A DNA stretch of 64,000 nucleotides from Planctomycetia bacterium (GTDB lineage: Bacteria > Planctomycetota > Planctomycetia > Gemmatales > HRBIN36): NCBI GenBank assembly GCA_016795155.1, contig JAEUIE010000055.1, forward strand, positions 1 to 64,000, in the 5' to 3' direction. Below are positions 9,705 to 17,877 of the stretch, piece by piece; the first letter of the stretch is position 1, and each line of letters starts with the position of its first letter. The translations under genes and the position numbers were made by a program. The notes beneath the pieces are model-generated. The model was not told where the DNA came from. It did no database searches and saw nothing but the letters and a program-made list of their open reading frames with translations.

Positions 9705-10637
9705 ATGGCAGAACGAGATTTCATCCGCTGGATTCGAGAACAAACCAGACAGCATGCTGATGTCATCATTCCACCGGGTGATGACTGCGGTGGATTGCGC
9801 TGGGCTGATTCACAGTCTCTGCTAGTAACCACTGATATGCTGCTGGAAGGGAGTTGTTTTCTGCGTGATGCAGGCCCGGAGCGCATTGGCCGAAAAGCCA
9901 TGAGTGTCAACCTCAGCGATATGGCAGCAATGGCAGCCATTCCGATTGCAGCAGTCGTCAGTGTTGGTTTTCCGCATGACATTTCAGAGGAGTGGGCCAA
10001 GGCCTGCTTCACCGCGTTACAACAGCAGGCCACTCGATTCAACACTATCATTCTCGGCGGCGATACCAATGCCTGGGATGGCCCAATTTGTATCAACGTC
10101 ACCTTTTTAGGCAGGCCAACGGATCGAGGTGCTGTGCGACGTTCCGGAGCTAAACCTGGCGATGCCTTGCTGGTCACTGGCGAACTGGGCGGCAGTATCC
10201 TGGGGCATCATCTCGATTTCACGCCACGAGTTGCTGAGGCGCAGCTGCTACAATCGCTGGTTGACCTGCATGCGATGATCGACCTGAGTGATGGCCTGGC
10301 AACTGATGTTCATCATTTGTGTAATGAAAGCGGCTGTGGCGTGGAAATCTGGGCGGATCAATTGCCGGTTCGTGAAGCGGTACATCACCTGCATGATGGC
10401 AAAACTCCCGTAGAACATGCACTCAGTGATGGTGAAGACTTTGAATTGCTGTTCGCCTGTTCGGAATCAGATGCAGCAAAACTGATGGAGACTCAGCCAC
10501 TCAAACACCTGGGCGTGAACCTTTCCCATATTGGGCGGTTCCTATCGGTACGTGCGGTGCAACTCAAAATAGATGGGATGTATTACCCTTTGGCATCAAC
10601 TGGTTATGAACATCAGTTTGGCCAGCATGTACGGTAA
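9705..10637 (+). CDS. thiL: Thiamine-monophosphate kinase
   Basis: 310 residues. The N-terminal FIRWI and PPGDDCGGL with the acidic pair, LLVTTDMLLEG, GRKAMSVNLSDMAAM and the later MIDLSDGLATDVHHL are the hallmark metal- and ATP-binding segments of ThiL, a PurM-like kinase. It phosphorylates thiamine monophosphate to thiamine diphosphate, the final step of cofactor synthesis. It lies 31 bases after the pseudokinase gene and 47 bases before a tRNA gene. No other thiamine genes and no recognisable TPP riboswitch are visible. Confidence 0.93.
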   Translation: MAERDFIRWIREQTRQHADVIIPPGDDCGGLRWADSQSLLVTTDMLLEGSCFLRDAGPERIGRKAMSVNLSDMAAMAAIPIAAVVSVGFPHDISEEWAKACFTALQQQATRFNTIILGGDTNAWDGPICINVTFLGRPTDRGAVRRSGAKPGDALLVTGELGGSILGHHLDFTPRVAEAQLLQSLVDLHAMIDLSDGLATDVHHLCNESGCGVEIWADQLPVREAVHHLHDGKTPVEHALSDGEDFELLFACSESDAAKLMETQPLKHLGVNLSHIGRFLSVRAVQLKIDGMYYPLASTGYEHQFGQHVR

Positions 10638-10684
10638 TCAACACTGGCACTTGGAGTTCGCAGGGAGTATACTGCCTCATACGA

Positions 10685-10758
10685 GTCCCCGTAGCTCAAC
10701 TGGATAGAGCGTTGCCCTCCGGAGGCAAAGGTTACGTGTTCGAATCACGTCGGGGATA
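10685..10758 (+). tRNA. tRNA-Arg (anticodon CCG)
   Basis: A full cloverleaf is visible. The acceptor stem GTCCCCG pairs with CGGGGAT (first pair G-T wobble). The D arm begins GCTC and closes with GAGC. The anticodon stem TTGCC/GGCAA encloses the loop CTCCGGA with anticodon CCG. The T arm contains GTTCGAATC, and the discriminator base is A. CCA is not encoded. It reads the Arg codon CGG. Confidence 0.95.
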
Positions 10759-10779
10759 CTCAGATCAACTTTTGCATTG

Positions 10780-12024
10780 ATGGATAATATGCAAACTCTT
10801 CGTACGCTTTTTCATGGATGGAAAGCACTTTTTCTTAAACATCCATACTGGTTACCGATCAGCCTCTGGTTGATTCTGGTTATTGTCGTCAGCGTTCGTG
10901 CAACTCTTTCACCAACCAAGGGAACTGTCTACCCAACATTTGCTTTGGCAGGTCATACTTTTGCCAAGGGGGAACCGGTTTATGGCAACTACGAAGCCCA
11001 TTTCCGCTACTCACCCGTCTGGGCTGCGTTTTTCAGTGTCTTCAATCTGATCCCGGACCAGATTGCCAGCATCGTCTGGCGACTGCTGAATCTGGTAATT
11101 CTCACTTGGGGTGCTTACCGTTTTCAAAAGTGTTTCTTTCCCGAATGGTCTGATCTTGCCTGTTCCATCTGGTGGGTCGGGCTGTTCCCGTTTTGCATAG
11201 GCTCCTTCAACAATGCCCAGGCGAATATGCTACTGCTCGGCCTGCTCATGGGCAGTGTGGCGACCTTTACAGCCAGACAATGGACCCTGTGTGGAATTCT
11301 CCTGGCTATTGCCATCAGCCTGAAAGTTTATCCGTTTGCCATGGCATTGCTTCTTCTCCTGATAAGACCGAAAGAGTTGTTGCCTCCACTTGTCGTCTCC
11401 TTGCTGCTGATCGCAGGGATACCTTTTGCGTTTCATGATTCTGCCTATGTCATCGATCTATACCGCGATTGGATCCACAGTTCGCTGGGTGATACTAAGA
11501 TCGAAATGGATTTAAAGAATTCCAACCGCGATATCTGGTTACTGATCAAAGCCTACTCGCTCCCCATCAGTCACCGTGCCTACCAAGTCATTCAATTGGC
11601 TGCAGCGGCGTGCCTCGCCTTCTGGACATGGCGGAACCGCAGCACGTTATTGAAAACCCCTCCTTCGAGAACTAAGTACGTCTGGCTCTTCTGTCTGACT
11701 ATCACCTGGATGCTGGTCTTCGGTCCGGCATCAGAATCGTCCACGTATGCACTGTTTGCTCCACTGGCGGCGATCGGCGTCGTGATGGCTATCTTCACAC
11801 AACAGACTCGAGCAACTACCTTGCTCATCTGCCTGGGGGTTATCGTCGGACTTCTCTCACATTTCAGTTCCGCGTTCTCTTTTGGACGAGAGCTACATCA
11901 CTATGGCATCCATCCGATCGGGGCTTTATTGATGCTGGTCGCGGTGCTACGGATTCGTTTCGATGCACCATGGCGGAATACTTTACCCAGCTTAACAGGT
12001 ACTTCTCCGACGGTACCCATTTGA
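10780..12024 (+). CDS. Polytopic membrane protein, GT87/DUF2029-like mannosyltransferase family
   Basis: About 414 residues from the ATG at 10780 (a TTG three bases earlier is possible). There are about ten hydrophobic helices. The first extracytoplasmic loop contains YEAHFRYSPVWAAFF; the aromatic RYSPxxA pattern is typical of GT87 (DUF2029) polyprenyl-phosphate-sugar-dependent glycosyltransferases. A later SLKVYPFAMALLLL segment is also characteristic. The family adds mannose or related sugars from lipid carriers on the outer side of the membrane. Acceptor and donor are unknown here, and no other glycosylation genes lie beside it. Confidence 0.7.
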   Translation: MDNMQTLRTLFHGWKALFLKHPYWLPISLWLILVIVVSVRATLSPTKGTVYPTFALAGHTFAKGEPVYGNYEAHFRYSPVWAAFFSVFNLIPDQIASIVWRLLNLVILTWGAYRFQKCFFPEWSDLACSIWWVGLFPFCIGSFNNAQANMLLLGLLMGSVATFTARQWTLCGILLAIAISLKVYPFAMALLLLLIRPKELLPPLVVSLLLIAGIPFAFHDSAYVIDLYRDWIHSSLGDTKIEMDLKNSNRDIWLLIKAYSLPISHRAYQVIQLAAAACLAFWTWRNRSTLLKTPPSRTKYVWLFCLTITWMLVFGPASESSTYALFAPLAAIGVVMAIFTQQTRATTLLICLGVIVGLLSHFSSAFSFGRELHHYGIHPIGALLMLVAVLRIRFDAPWRNTLPSLTGTSPTVPI

Positions 12025-12125
12025 ACGGTTGTAGTACCCCACTTGCAAGCCGATAGATACAGGGTGAGCGTCATCACGACGGATCGCTTCGTGCGTTTGG
12101 CATGTCAAGTCAGGGGGACTTCATC

Positions 12126-14057
12126 ATGAACAAGAACTTTGGAATAGCATCATTAGCATTGGCTGGCGTGATGTGCTGGCTGACGAGTTTCAGCCTGCAG
12201 GCTGCACCATCTGATGCGGTTGCCCAGGTACTTCGCTATCAGCCTTCCCAGAAGGACGTTCAGATATCTACACCTACTGCGGAAGAGGTGGCGAAATGCA
12301 CGGTGACCGGCGACCCCGCTGCTAAGCCGGGCCAGAACGTCTGGCTGCTCAAGGACGCCAAGGGCACGGTACTTCGCCGACTGATCGATACCAACAAGGA
12401 CAACTATCCCGATATCTTCAGCTATTACAAAGATGGCATGGAGGTCTATCGCGAGGTCGATACCAAAGCCGCCGGCAAACCAGACCGATTCATCTGGCTG
12501 AACACCGCTGGGTCACGCATTGGGGTTTCGAAAGCAGCCAACGGACAGCTTGACACGTGGCTTTCCCTCTCGCTCGAAGAGCTTTCCCAGGAAGTGATGA
12601 AGAGCGTTGCCAACAAGGATTATCAGCGATTTTCCACACTGCTGGTGAACGATGATGATCTGCGAACCATCGGCGTATCCGCCACGGAAGTGGAACGCAT
12701 CAAGAACGGTTTGAAGAATGTTCCGAGCAACTTTCAACAGGTAGCTGGCAAGCTGAATCTGAATGCATCCAGCAAGTGGCTGCATGTGGAAACGGGCATT
12801 CCCAGCCGCATGTTGATGGACAGCACTGGATGGAAGCAGGATGTCATCATTCATGCCCGCGCCATGATTCTCTGTGAAACAGCAGGCAAGACCGAGTACA
12901 TCCAACTGGGCGACATCATTCAGGTGGGCGATACCTGGAAGCTGAAAGATGCCCCCACCACTCTGGATACACCATCCTCGAACAATGGCCTGATGTCGAG
13001 CAATAACAGCTCAACTCCGAGCGCTCCAGCGGTTGAAGATGGCCCACTGCAAAAAGTGTTGAAGGAGTTGGCTGATCTGGATGCCAAGGTGCCGCAGGAA
13101 GTGAATGCCGGGCCGAACCCTGCCATGGTCGCTTATCACGGCAAGCGTGCTGAGATCATCAACCGCATCGTTCCACTCTGTGCAGAGAAAGATCGCGAAA
13201 GCTGGTACAAACAGATTATCGACAGCCTGGCAGCTACCGTTTCCGCCAGCGCCACCGGTGATACTACTGCCTACACCAATTTCCAGAGTTACAGCAACCA
13301 GGTTGCCAAGCAAGCGCCGGGCACGGAAATCGCCAGCTATGCGCAGTATCGCTTGCTGAACATGGAAAACAATCAGCAGTTGGCATCGATCAAGAAGGCT
13401 GAAGACCATCTGATAATCCAGGCAACCCATGCGGAAAAACTGGCTGCCCATGTCAAAGCCTATCCACAGGGTTCCGATACGCCCGAAGCCATGCATCACC
13501 TCGGCGAAATCTACGAGTTGCTGAACAAGGAAACCGAAGCACGTCAGTGGTATGAACAGGTTGTCGCCAAGCATGCCAACTCCCGCTTTGCCCAGAAGGC
13601 AACCGGCGCCATTCGCCGACTGACTTCACTGGGCAAGACCTGGGAAATCGGCGTGAATGCCCAGGTGCTCAACAACAATGGCCAGTTTAACGCCCAGGCA
13701 CTGCAGGGCCGAACGGTGGTCGTTTACTACTGGGCCACCTGGTGCAACACTGCCTCTGCCGACTTCGCCAAGCTGAAACAGATTCTGACTCCGCTCTCCG
13801 CCAAGGGTGTAGTGCTGGTTGCTGTCAACATTGATGATAAGCTGGAGGATGCCCAAGCATTCTTCCAGAAGAACAACGCCACCCTGCCCGCTGCGGTGCA
13901 TATGCACAGCCCCGGCAGCTTCGAAAGCCCCGCCGCCATCTACTACGGTTTGAATGTCTTCCCCGCCATGTTCCTGCAGGACGCCAGCGGCAAGATCACC
14001 AGCCGCACTCTGGACGTAGGAACGCTGGATGAGGAGTTGAAGAAGATTTTGAAGTAA
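12126..14057 (+). CDS. Secreted protein with C-terminal thioredoxin-like domain, single Cys
   Basis: About 643 residues from the ATG at 12126, which gives a clean signal peptide ending near SLQAAP; an in-frame upstream codon at 12102 is less likely. The middle region (about 100-500) has a TPR-like helical stretch around QGSDTPEAMHHLGEIYELL. The C-terminal 130 residues form a thioredoxin/TlpA-like domain with VVVYYWATWC. The active site is C540-N-T-A543, so the resolving Cys of the usual WCxxC is missing. It probably cannot cycle as a normal disulfide reductase. A strong intrinsic terminator follows at 14078-14107. Confidence 0.8.
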   Translation: MNKNFGIASLALAGVMCWLTSFSLQAAPSDAVAQVLRYQPSQKDVQISTPTAEEVAKCTVTGDPAAKPGQNVWLLKDAKGTVLRRLIDTNKDNYPDIFSYYKDGMEVYREVDTKAAGKPDRFIWLNTAGSRIGVSKAANGQLDTWLSLSLEELSQEVMKSVANKDYQRFSTLLVNDDDLRTIGVSATEVERIKNGLKNVPSNFQQVAGKLNLNASSKWLHVETGIPSRMLMDSTGWKQDVIIHARAMILCETAGKTEYIQLGDIIQVGDTWKLKDAPTTLDTPSSNNGLMSSNNSSTPSAPAVEDGPLQKVLKELADLDAKVPQEVNAGPNPAMVAYHGKRAEIINRIVPLCAEKDRESWYKQIIDSLAATVSASATGDTTAYTNFQSYSNQVAKQAPGTEIASYAQYRLLNMENNQQLASIKKAEDHLIIQATHAEKLAAHVKAYPQGSDTPEAMHHLGEIYELLNKETEARQWYEQVVAKHANSRFAQKATGAIRRLTSLGKTWEIGVNAQVLNNNGQFNAQALQGRTVVVYYWATWCNTASADFAKLKQILTPLSAKGVVLVAVNIDDKLEDAQAFFQKNNATLPAAVHMHSPGSFESPAAIYYGLNVFPAMFLQDASGKITSRTLDVGTLDEELKKILK

Positions 14058-14077
14058 GGCGTTCACAAGCCATTCAA

Positions 14078-14107
14078 CGCCAGGATTCAATCCTGGCGTT
14101 TTTTTGT
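14078..14107 (+). terminator. Intrinsic terminator of the thioredoxin-domain gene
   Basis: A perfect 10-bp stem (14078-14087 with 14091-14100, built from ACGCCAGGAT and ATCCTGGCGT) has a 3-base loop and is followed at once by a run of seven T's. It lies 21 bases after the stop codon of the preceding gene. Confidence 0.9.
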
Positions 14108-14188
14108 TTTGGATGAGATAGGGTGACTGCTATCGCCCGGAAATCACACCACCTGATCAGCGTTGCACCCTCACTTTCGCCAAACGAC

Positions 14189-14329
14189 CCCGTCACTGGC
14201 GTTCCGGGCTTTTCGTTGCATTGTGCCATCTTCGACACGTTTCAGGCATGATATACATTCTGCAGGTTAATTGTGAATTACTGCGATGAGAGTCAGTTGC
14301 AACGTTCAACCCGGAACGCCAGTGACGGG
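14189..14329. repeat. Long inverted repeat, MITE-like, no coding
   Basis: A perfect 20-base inverted repeat pairs 14189-14208 (begins CCCGTCACTGG) with 14310-14329. Inside it, a further 7-base pair joins 14214-14220 to 14298-14304. The spacer of about 77 bases is AT-rich. The whole fills the gap between two convergent genes and has no ORF. It may be a small non-autonomous element or a structured RNA; nothing here decides between them. Confidence 0.7.
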
Positions 14330-14383
14330 TGAGGCGTGCGGAGGGTAATAAACCGTTTCACACATGGCGGCGACACATCCCCA

Positions 14384-14659
14384 TCACATCAACTTAATCC
14401 TGCGAAGAACCACAATTGGATGATCTTCGGAAACGCCATACTCCACAAACACGGGTCTGATTGCTGCAGAGCATATCTGTAATTTCAGGAGTGGCAGTTT
14501 ATACAAGGGGTCGCCGAATTCTTTTGGGGATTCTGTTTAGCGACGATTGATTTCAGTCAGTGCAGCAAGAAAATCATGCTGGCGATTCTCTTTCACCGCC
14601 TGACGGTAACATGCCTTGATTCGCTCTCGAAGTTCGCCAGAAACATCCACATAGAACAT
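14384..14659 (-). pseudogene. RelE/ParE-like toxin gene interrupted by an in-frame TAA
   Basis: From the ATG at 14659 the frame reads 40 codons (starts MFYVDVSGELRERIKACYR) to a TAA at 14537-14539. It then continues open in the same frame for another 50 codons, containing PKEFGDPLYKLPLLKLQ and AAIRPVFVEYGV, to a TGA at 14384. The second part closely resembles, from memory, the core of small RelE/ParE-like toxins found in planctomycetes (FGEPLYxLPxLxLxxRxGxxRP). The stop falls where a Leu is usual, so TTA to TAA is a plausible single change. The partner gene 14666-14863 lies immediately upstream. Family assignment is moderately sure; the nonsense interruption is seen directly. Confidence 0.7.
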
Positions 14660-14665
14660 GTTGAC

Positions 14666-14863
14666 CTAGGAACCCTTCTTCTTTGACTTGTTTTGCTTCG
14701 TTCTCCTGGTTTCCATTTCTTCCAACTCGGCAATAACATCTTTCAAGGGATACGTCTTCCCCCCCTCGGTGTACTTGAGCAAATCTTCAACCGAGAACTC
14801 TTTCCGCCAGGCTTCGTATGCTTTGGCAGTTTTGCGATCCAAGTTGTCTTTTCTAATGCTCAT
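14666..14863 (-). CDS. Small charged protein, probable antitoxin partner
   Basis: 65 residues, very rich in Lys, Glu and Arg, ending in a lysine-rich tail. No known domain is certain. It contains the segment FSVEDLLKYTEGG. Its stop lies only seven bases before the start of the interrupted toxin-like gene, the spacing expected of a toxin-antitoxin operon with the antitoxin first. Whether it is still expressed, with its partner broken, is unknown. Confidence 0.55.
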   Translation of the reverse strand: MSIRKDNLDRKTAKAYEAWRKEFSVEDLLKYTEGGKTYPLKDVIAELEEMETRRTKQNKSKKKGS

Positions 14864-14983
14864 ATCCGTCTCCAGTTATACCGATCTTAGCTGTTACAAT
14901 AAAATGATGCAAGTTTGCTCCTGATCATAGGCATTCTACTCTTCATCGTTCCAAAGTTAGAGATTTTGGATCGCCAGGTATGT

Positions 14984-15043
14984 GGTACGTCTTGCTTGAG
15001 GTCGCGAGAACACCTGTAGCTTGAAGCTTTAGCGAGGTTGCAC
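14984..15043 (+). repeat. Dispersed 60-80 bp repeat, copy A
   Basis: This copy begins GGTACGTCTTGCTTGAGG and ends near TAGCGAGGTTGCAC. It aligns over its whole length with copies at 16187-16253, 21704-21780 and 22576-22658. It lies 11 bases beyond the 3' end of the WD40 gene, with copy B in the same orientation on the other side of that gene. Confidence 0.75.
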
Positions 15044-15054
15044 AAGACACGAGT

Positions 15055-16104
15055 TCAAACGACTTGCCATGATCTGAGCGTATTGTCAAATGATACAGAT
15101 AATAGTTCTTTCCCATCAGGCTTGAACACAATGCTACTTACCCTTTGTGTGTGTCCTACTAAGCGAACTTCTTTCCTGCCAGTTTTGACGTTCCAAACAT
15201 GGATCACTGAGTTTTTCTTGGATGATGCTCCGCCTCGAACCGTTCCTCCGCCCCCGGCAGCAACGAGTTTTCCATCTGGTGATACTGCTATGGCTTGAAG
15301 ATTGTGTTGTTCTGAGTCGAGTTCGTTCAGGGTTTTTCCAGATTTTCCATCAACGATCATCAGCCGGCCTGCGGTTGCGATAAAGAGCCGAACACCATCG
15401 GGATGCCATGCCAAATCACTGGGCGCTGAATTCAGTGCTATGGTTCGAGCGGCTTTTTTCTTCTGCAAATCCCAAAAAATAACTAACCCATAGCCTCCAC
15501 CGGTCACCAATTGTTCGTTTGTTGGATGAACAGCTGCAGACCAGAGAAAAAAGTTTTTCGGGTGCCCGTGCAGAACAAACCGCTCTTTTCCTGTTTTCAC
15601 ATCCCAGCCACGAACTGATTCATCACCCATGGTAGAAACCAGCAACCCTTTCTTTGGCAGATAAACCAGTGCATTGCTCCTGCCCATGATCTTCTTGCCA
15701 GACTGAACCACCTTCTGAGTGCGAAGGCAAGTTATTCTGAGGTCGCCATCGAAACTGAGAGTGGCTACTTTGTCATTGGAAACAAAAAGAGCCGCAACAA
15801 CGGGGCGTTCGTGACCGGAAAGAAGCGCCAACAACTCTCTGGTTTCTGTTTTCCAGATTCTAACAGCTGCGCTTCCAACGAACTTGACCTTCTTAATATT
15901 GGTCTGATTGAGAATCACAATACCGGGAACCATTTCGACACTGCCGCCAGCATCCAGACCACAACTGCCATCAGGGCTGATACACACTGAATACAGTGGA
16001 TCACGTCCACGAAACAGTATCGTACTTTTGTCATTCGTTTTGATTTCGTTCGCAAGCATTCTTGGCTTCTCCGCGCGATGCTGTGCCTGAGCCAGGCTAA
16101 ACAT
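15055..16104 (-). CDS. WD40-repeat beta-propeller protein
   Basis: 349 residues made of repeated blades with phrases such as LLSGHERPVVAALF, FVLHGHPKNFFLWSAAV, DLAWHPDGVRLFIA, IAVSPDGKLVAAGGGG and LVGHTQRVSSIVFKPDG. The GH...WD-like spacing marks WD40 repeats, about six or seven blades. There is no signal peptide, kinase or protease domain, so it is a free-standing propeller, probably a protein-binding scaffold. It lies alone in an accessory patch, bracketed by direct copies of a dispersed repeat (14984-15043 and 16187-16253), which suggests it was acquired or moved as a unit. Confidence 0.85.
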   Translation of the reverse strand: MFSLAQAQHRAEKPRMLANEIKTNDKSTILFRGRDPLYSVCISPDGSCGLDAGGSVEMVPGIVILNQTNIKKVKFVGSAAVRIWKTETRELLALLSGHERPVVAALFVSNDKVATLSFDGDLRITCLRTQKVVQSGKKIMGRSNALVYLPKKGLLVSTMGDESVRGWDVKTGKERFVLHGHPKNFFLWSAAVHPTNEQLVTGGGYGLVIFWDLQKKKAARTIALNSAPSDLAWHPDGVRLFIATAGRLMIVDGKSGKTLNELDSEQHNLQAIAVSPDGKLVAAGGGGTVRGGASSKKNSVIHVWNVKTGRKEVRLVGHTQRVSSIVFKPDGKELLSVSFDNTLRSWQVV

Positions 16105-16186
16105 AGTCTAGCCGAGTAGTTTGACGTTCAGCGAATTTAACGCGTCGGTAGTGTGATGTCGAGAGATTATTGGCCGCGCGCCGTAT

Positions 16187-16253
16187 GGTGCGTCTTGCTT
16201 GAGGCCGCGAAAATCCCTGCACTTCGATACCTTAGCGCGGCGACGGCATCCTA
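16187..16253 (+). repeat. Dispersed 60-80 bp repeat, copy B
   Basis: This copy begins GGTGCGTCTTGCTTGAGG and continues CCGCGAAAATCCCTG, then a TTAGCGCGGCGACGG-like end. It matches copy A closely over its first 18 bases and the remainder more loosely. A second partial tail (TACTTCGGCGACGGCACC) follows directly up to about 16274. It lies between the start of the WD40 gene and the aldehyde dehydrogenase gene. Confidence 0.75.
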
Positions 16254-16323
16254 CGATACTTCGGCGACGGCACCCCTCCGTTACTAAGATAATCATCCTG
16301 TCACTTTCATCCGAGTTAACACC

Positions 16324-17853
16324 ATGTCTGTTACGCATATCCTGGTTGATGGTTCGTGGCGGGCTTCGCAATCTGGGGCTACTTTTCAGGCAATGAATCC
16401 CAAAACGATGCAGCCTTTGCCTGGGCAGTTCCCCATCAGCACCTGGGCTGATCTGGAGCCGATGCTCGCTGCAGCAAGCAAGGCATTTGAGCAACTGCGT
16501 GCCTTACCTGATGAACAGCGTGCTCTGTTTCTGGAGAGCTATGCCACGCTTATTGAAAAGAATAAAAGCCAACTTGCGGAGTTGGCAACGCTGGAAACGG
16601 GTTTGCCGGTGGAGCCACGCCTGGTGGTCAATGAGATTCCGCGAACGGTGGATCAGCTCAGACAGGCGGCACAATCGGTTCGACGGAACGATTGGCAGTT
16701 GGCCACGCACGACGCGCAGCGCAACATCCATTCGTGTTACATTCCATTGGGGCCGGTGCTGGTGATTGGCCCGAACAATTTCCCCTTTGCCTACAACAGT
16801 GTATCGGGTGGCGATTTTGCTTCCGCCATCGCTGCAGGTTGCCCGGTGATTGCCAAGGGGCACCCGGCACATCCTGGTACCACGCAGAAGCTGGCGGAAC
16901 TTGCACAACAAGCTGCCAGCGATGCGAACTTACCGCCGGGAACGGTGCAGATGTTTTTCCATCTGGAGCCCAGTGATGGCTTGAAGCTGGTCGCTGACCA
17001 TCGCATTACATCGGTAGGGTTCACCGGCTCACGGTCCACGGGACTGGCGTTGAAAAAAGTGGCTGATGAACACGGCAAACCGATCTTCCTCGAAATGGGA
17101 TCGCTCAATCCAGTGGTTCTGCTTCCCGGTGCTTTGGAAGAACGATTTGATGCTCTGCTGGAAGAAGTAACGGGTTCATGCCTGTTGGGCATGGGACAGT
17201 TCTGCACCAACCCTGGCTTGCTCTTCTTCATCGAAGGGCCCAAAGCGCAAGCATTCATCGATGGCATGAAGACAAAGTACCAGACCGCAGCGGTTGGCAC
17301 ATTGTTGACTCAGGGAGTGCGGGACAATCTGCATGCCAGCGTGCAGGCTTTGCGGGAATCGGGAGCCTTACTGCTGACAGGCGGTCAGCCTGGCGGCGGT
17401 GCAGGCTTCAGCTATCAACATACCCTGATGCAAACGACCGGCAGTCATTTCCTCAAGCTCGCCGAGGCACTGCAACGGGAAGCCTTCGGCAACGCTACAC
17501 TGGCAATCGTTTGCAAGAACATCGACGAATTGAAATCAGCGCTCCAGCAACTGGAAGGCCAACTCGTCGGCAGCATCTACAGCGATACCACCGGCAAGGA
17601 TAACCAACAGTATGATCTGCTCTCACCAGTGCTGAGAAACAAGGTAGGCAGGCTTCTCAACGACCGTATGCCTACCGGCGTGATGGTCAGCCCGGCGATG
17701 AATCATGGCGGCCCATACCCTGCTACAGGTCATCCCCATTTCACTGCGGTGGGCTTCCCTGCTTCCATCCGCCGGTTCTGCATGCTTGCCTGTTACGACA
17801 ATGTTCGCCCGGAACGTTTGCCGGAAGTGTTGCGAAAAGGATTGAGTTCCTGA
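16324..17853 (+). CDS. NADP-dependent aldehyde dehydrogenase, 2,5-dioxovalerate dehydrogenase-like
   Basis: 509 residues. It has the aldehyde dehydrogenase fold with catalytic Cys294 in MGQFCTNPGL and the general-base Glu257 in FLEMGSLNP. The segment PNNFPFAYNSVSGGDFASA and the later AKGHPAHPGT are characteristic of the alpha-ketoglutaric semialdehyde (2,5-dioxovalerate) dehydrogenase branch, which ends oxidative pentose, hexuronate or hydroxyproline breakdown by making 2-oxoglutarate. The matching dehydratase and aldolase genes are not in the window, so the exact substrate is inferred. It starts at an ATG three bases after a TAAC stretch with no strong ribosome-binding site. Confidence 0.85.
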   Translation: MSVTHILVDGSWRASQSGATFQAMNPKTMQPLPGQFPISTWADLEPMLAAASKAFEQLRALPDEQRALFLESYATLIEKNKSQLAELATLETGLPVEPRLVVNEIPRTVDQLRQAAQSVRRNDWQLATHDAQRNIHSCYIPLGPVLVIGPNNFPFAYNSVSGGDFASAIAAGCPVIAKGHPAHPGTTQKLAELAQQAASDANLPPGTVQMFFHLEPSDGLKLVADHRITSVGFTGSRSTGLALKKVADEHGKPIFLEMGSLNPVVLLPGALEERFDALLEEVTGSCLLGMGQFCTNPGLLFFIEGPKAQAFIDGMKTKYQTAAVGTLLTQGVRDNLHASVQALRESGALLLTGGQPGGGAGFSYQHTLMQTTGSHFLKLAEALQREAFGNATLAIVCKNIDELKSALQQLEGQLVGSIYSDTTGKDNQQYDLLSPVLRNKVGRLLNDRMPTGVMVSPAMNHGGPYPATGHPHFTAVGFPASIRRFCMLACYDNVRPERLPEVLRKGLSS

Positions 17854-17877
17854 CAGAGTTAAAGCACAATAACTGAT

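Noticed and set aside
13736-13760. A second selenoprotein at the thioredoxin-like site WCNTA
   Set aside because: The codons here are ordinary TGC and GCC with no TGA; the resolving Cys is simply replaced.
14537-14539. Stop-codon recoding at the toxin remnant
   Set aside because: The codon is TAA, which is not used for selenocysteine, and one base change from TTA explains it.
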